From Sipunculus nudus (Eukaryota; Annelida; Sipuncula; Golfingiida; Sipunculidae): a stretch of DNA of 64,000 nt. This document shows positions 60,864-64,000 of this stretch, piece by piece. The position numbers and the translations under genes are program-made. The stretch spans positions 15,831,019 to 15,895,018 of the forward strand of contig CM049306.1 of assembly GCA_026874595.1 (NCBI GenBank), written 5' to 3'. The notes below the pieces were generated by a model that saw only the letters and a program-made list of their open reading frames with translations, ran no database searches and had not been told where the DNA came from. How positions within the stretch are numbered: position 1 is the stretch's first letter; each line of letters begins with the position of its first letter.

Positions 60864-61001
60864 TGTTTCAACAACAAGTGCGGCTGAGAACAACGCTTTA
60901 CTAGACATAAGCACAAACATGTGACGTAGCACACAGGCATGTGTACATATAAAATATCTGACCCGTGACATAGTGAACTTGTAACTTATCATCTCATTAC
61001 A
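60864..61001 (-). repeat. G2 5' LTR (138 bp)
   Basis: On minus starts TGTAATGAGATG and ends TTGTTGAAACA, directly followed by TGGTGACAAAAGTG, a typical primer-binding-site start. No second copy in the window. Confidence 0.72.
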
Positions 61002-61002
61002 G

Positions 61003-61310
61003 TGGTGACCTATTTTTTGCAAACTACAGGCTGAAAACAAGTGCCAAGTCAGTCAGATTGGGCAGGAATGGTATCTGTTTGGCCTAGAATCTTCTTACGT
61101 TACACCAGTGGAGCTCATATAAAATCTCCTTGAAAACCTGAAATTAGGTCACTGTGACCTATATCCTTTGAACTATGGGGCTTTGAAGTACCACCCAGAA
61201 TAATTAAAAATTTGATACAAAAGCTCCAGTATCTGAATAACTAATGCATTGATTGCCATGATTCCTTCCCTGCATATTGGTAATGGGATGTTTCATCTTT
61301 TCTGCAAATA
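61003..61310 (+). repeat. Old A-alpha core fragment
   Basis: TTGGCCTAGAATCTTCTTAC, GAAATTAGGTCACTGTGAC and ACTAATGCATTGATTGCCAT identify a diverged A core. Possibly the far side of A-alpha5. Confidence 0.6.
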
Positions 61311-61504
61311 GTTAAAAGAACAGTCTTTGAAAACAAATGCATATTACTGCCACAAAAAAGAAAAAGAAATAAATCTAAGGTGTGAGGTTTGAGAAAAATG
61401 GTACATTAAGTGTGCCAGCTTATAAGTTAACTAGATGTGGTTGGACAATGGTTCTCAGAGGGCCCCGCGCTTCCACTAGTGCTGGATTAGTTTACATATG
61501 AGTG

Positions 61505-61586
61505 AAAAATCAAGTTAAATTTGAAAAATATGACAAATAGAAACTGTTTTTATTTGTCATATTTATCAAATTTAACTTGATTTTTT
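61505..61586. repeat. Near-perfect inverted repeat (35-bp arms)
   Basis: AAAAATCAAGTTAAATTTGA...GACAAATA (61505-61539) is the inverse of TATTTGTCATATTTATCAAA...TTTTT (61551-61586) around an 11-bp loop. It would form a long hairpin. Confidence 0.85.
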
Positions 61587-61729
61587 CTAAGAAACAGGTA
61601 TTTATCAATATGCATGAGGGAAAAATCCTACTGAATCAAATGATATTAAAAAAGATAGGTCTGAAAAAAAAATGTGCAATAGAAAATCACTGAATGTAGT
61701 CTGTTAGCCATATTTGATTTGAGCAAGTC

Positions 61730-62800
61730 TGTAATTCAATAGGTCTGGAGCCCACATTGGCACCAATGATCCCTGTGAAATTTGGTTAGCTGCAGAAATA
61801 TTGTTATTGAGTTATCGCGTGCGAAAGAAAATCAGTGATTGGGCTGTGGTGGCCATATTGGAATTCCAACAGGTCTGTAATTCAATAGGTCTGGAGCCCT
61901 CATATGTACCAACCATCCCTGTAAATTTGGGAAAGCTGAAATATGTTGTTGTAGAGTTATCAAGCGCGAAAGAAAATCAGCAATCGTGCTGTGGTGGCCA
62001 TATTGGAATTCAGACAGGTCTGTTATTCCATAGGTCTGGAGCCCTGAATTCCAACAGATCTGTAATTCAATAGGTCTGGAGCCCTCATAGGTTCAAATCA
62101 TCCCTGTGAATTTGGGAAAGCTGCAATAGATTGTTGTTGAGTTATCATGCACGAAAGAAAATCAGCAATCGGGCTGTGGCGGCCATATTGAAATTCAGAC
62201 AGGTCTGTTATTCAATAGGTCTGGAGCCCTCATAGGTTCAAATCATCCCTGTGAATTTCAGAAAGCTGCAGTAGGTTCTTGTTGAGTTATTGTGAGCAAA
62301 AGAAAATTGCGATTGGGCTGTGGCAGCCATATTGGAATTCCGACATGTCTGTAATTTGATAGGTCTGGAGCCCTCATAGGTTCAAATCATCCCTATGAAT
62401 TTCGAAAAGCTGCAATAGGTTGTTATTGAGTTATCATGCGGGAAAGAAAATCAGCCATCGGGCTGTGGTGGCCATATTGGAATTCAGACAGGTCTGTTAT
62501 TCCATAGGTCTGGAGCCCTGAATTCCAACAGGTCTGTAATTCAATAGGTCTGGAGCCCTCATAGGTTCAAATCATCCCTGTGAATTTCAGAAAGCTGCAG
62601 TAGGTTCTTGTTGAGTTATTGCGTGCAAAAGAAAATCGCGATTGGGCTGTGGCAGCCATATTGGAATTCAGACAGGTCTGTTATTCCATAGGTCTGGAGC
62701 CCTGAATTCCAACAGGTCTGTAATTCAATAGGTCTGGAGCCCTCATAGGTACCAATCATCCCTGTGAATTTTGGAAAGCTGCAGTATGTTGTTGTTGAGT
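61730..62800 (-). repeat. 145-bp tandem core array of family H
   Basis: AGGTCTGGAGCCC recurs at 61741, 61887, 62032, 62072, 62217, 62361, 62505, 62545, 62690 and 62730. Spacings are 144-146 bp with interspersed 40-bp partial units. Confidence 0.9.
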
Positions 62801-62886
62801 TATCGAGCGCAAAAAAAAGTGTCAAGGACGGACTGACACAGTGATCACTATAGGGCACCGCTTGTCAAGCGGGGCCCTAATAAAAT

Positions 62887-63599
62887 GTTATAATATTGTT
62901 TCAACACAATTCAATGATGGGCATAAAAGGAAAATAATATTTCTTGCCGGTCCTGGACCTTTATCACTGATAATTTTTTATAACAGATTAATGAATATTT
63001 AAAGCTCATTAAATTAAGATGAAATATTTTTTTTATTTCTGAAAACATGTCTTTACAAAATGAAAATCATCATAAAAGTTTCCCTGGCAAAATACGTGGA
63101 GACAGATATTTAACTACAATTGCGCTAAATTTAAATATAATAGTGCTAAATAATGAAGAGTCTGTCTTTTATCAGTATCAAAAGTAATAAAGTGTGTGCT
63201 TAAGATATTTACAAACAAATTTATAACATAGTAGGATGTTTTCAAAGGAAAATTGAGATTGTTTTATGGTTATTTATGTCCTGGGGGTATTGAATTTAAG
63301 GACTCAGCAAATTTGATATTGTCCCTTGAGACATAGTCATAACATTTTGTCCTAGGGGAAAATAGCTTGTTGGACCATTATGTAATGACCATGTTAAGAT
63401 CTTGTGGTACCAAGAAGCTTCCGAAATCATGTCTTATGGTCATTGTGATCTGTGCTCAACTTCTTTTAAATGATCTTAAAATGATTTTAACTGATCCAGT
63501 TCTGGATAACATCCATCCAAAAGAATGTTCAAGTTCAGGATTTTTTATACTTGGCAGCATTTATTTTAGTAACACTGATTTTTATCATGGTTACCTGCC
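62887..63599. other. Unrecognised AT-rich sequence
   Basis: No gene, terminus or repeat recognised. A 94-codon open frame at 63367-63651 has no recognisable motif. Confidence 0.5.
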
Positions 63600-64000
63600 A
63601 ACTTTGACAACACAATTCTTGCTTAAATTTTATCAAAACATTCTTCCCTAAGAATCTCTTGTATTTCTTTAAGACTTGTCAACTTTATCAAAACTTTTCT
63701 TGCCTCCGAATCTCTTGTTTTTCTTCAAGACTTGTCAACTTTATCAAAACATTTATTGCCTCAGAACCTCTTGTTTTTCTTCATGACTTGTCAACTTTAT
63801 CAAAACATTTCTTGCTTAATAACCTATTGTTTTTCTTCAAGACTTGTTAATTTTATCATAACATTTCTTGCCTCAGAACCTATTGTTCTTCTTCATGACT
63901 TGTTAATTTTAACATAACATTTCTTGTCTCAGAACCTTTTGTTTTTCTTCAAGACTTGTCAACTTTATCAAAACATCTCTTGCTCAGTATCTCTTGTTTT
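63600..64000. repeat. 56-bp minisatellite, continues past the window
   Basis: GACTTGTCAACTTTATCA or close variants at 63673, 63729, 63785, 63841, 63897 and 63953: exactly 56 bp apart. Confidence 0.92.

Larger units (their letters stand above)
58335..61001 (-). mobile_element. Ty3/Gypsy LTR retrotransposon G2 (3'-truncated)
   Basis: On minus: 138-bp 5' LTR (60864-61001), a TGG-initial primer site (TGGTGACAAAAGTG), gag, protease, reverse transcriptase and RNase H. The element stops at 58335 without integrase or 3' LTR. Gag motifs are related to those of G1, so both probably belong to the same broad Mag-like group (inference). Inserted between B3's decayed end and old A-alpha core sequence. Confidence 0.88.
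61445..62886 (-). mobile_element. HINE-like family H (minus orientation)
   Basis: Read on minus it starts TTTTATTAGGGCCCCGCTTG with its hairpin partner (CAAGCGGTGCCC), then CTATAGTGATCAC and CAGTCCGTCC. Tandem core repeats follow and it ends with GCGGGGCCCT (inverted copy of the head) and CTGAGAACCATTGTCC. This is the same plan as family A, including the CTATAG-GATCAC block after the hairpin. No palindrome GGTGGCGCCACC. No gene. Confidence 0.68.

Overview
The window looks like intergenic, repeat-packed DNA from a marine mollusc, most likely a bivalve. It is AT-rich, holds no recognisable host gene and is dominated by transposons. The most abundant ones start with TTTTTAG plus a hairpin and a GTCCG-rich stretch, carry long internal tandem core repeats, and end in a palindrome followed by CTTGTT. 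That layout matches bivalve 'pearl' elements and Helentron-associated elements (HINEs). The organism call is inference; the repeat structures are read directly. For reference, HINE families are named here A (subfamilies A-alpha and A-beta), B, C and H, and a Helitron-like family is named F.

Layout. 1-8184: a minus-strand Ty1/copia LTR retrotransposon cut by the left edge. Its gag is split by an A-alpha element (3485-5769) and by a DNA transposon with a perfect 8-bp target duplication (6062-7887) that carries the 3' end of a Gypsy element and a tRNA-like segment. 8659-37232: a nested stack. Old A-alpha core arrays are interrupted by A3, A4, A-beta1 (itself holding B1), a foldback element E (holding B2 and C, each holding an F element) and a Ty3/Gypsy element (30620-35397). 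F copies in B2 and C recombined to give a 3288-bp direct tandem duplication (20199-26774). 37233-48743: mostly unrecognised AT-rich sequence with a degenerate C-like element and two whole A-beta copies. 48744-58225: a second stack, A-alpha5 > B3 > A-beta4 > (A-alpha6, a TTAA-flanked Kolobok-like transposon with a THAP remnant, A-alpha7). 58335-61001: a second Gypsy element on minus. 61445-62886: family H on minus. 63600-64000: a 56-bp minisatellite running off the window.

How it works together. No intact reverse transcriptase, integrase, transposase or Rep/helicase was found, so every element here is dead or would depend on proteins made elsewhere. Three signals tie the window together. The 12-bp palindrome GGTGGCGCCACC sits once per core repeat in families A, B, C and F (32 exact copies located by eye). 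The T-run just downstream of it in the A core is where later elements repeatedly landed. All HINE families share one terminal architecture despite unrelated primary sequence. The most unusual features are this shared palindrome, the self-targeted nesting and the very recent 3.3-kb duplication.
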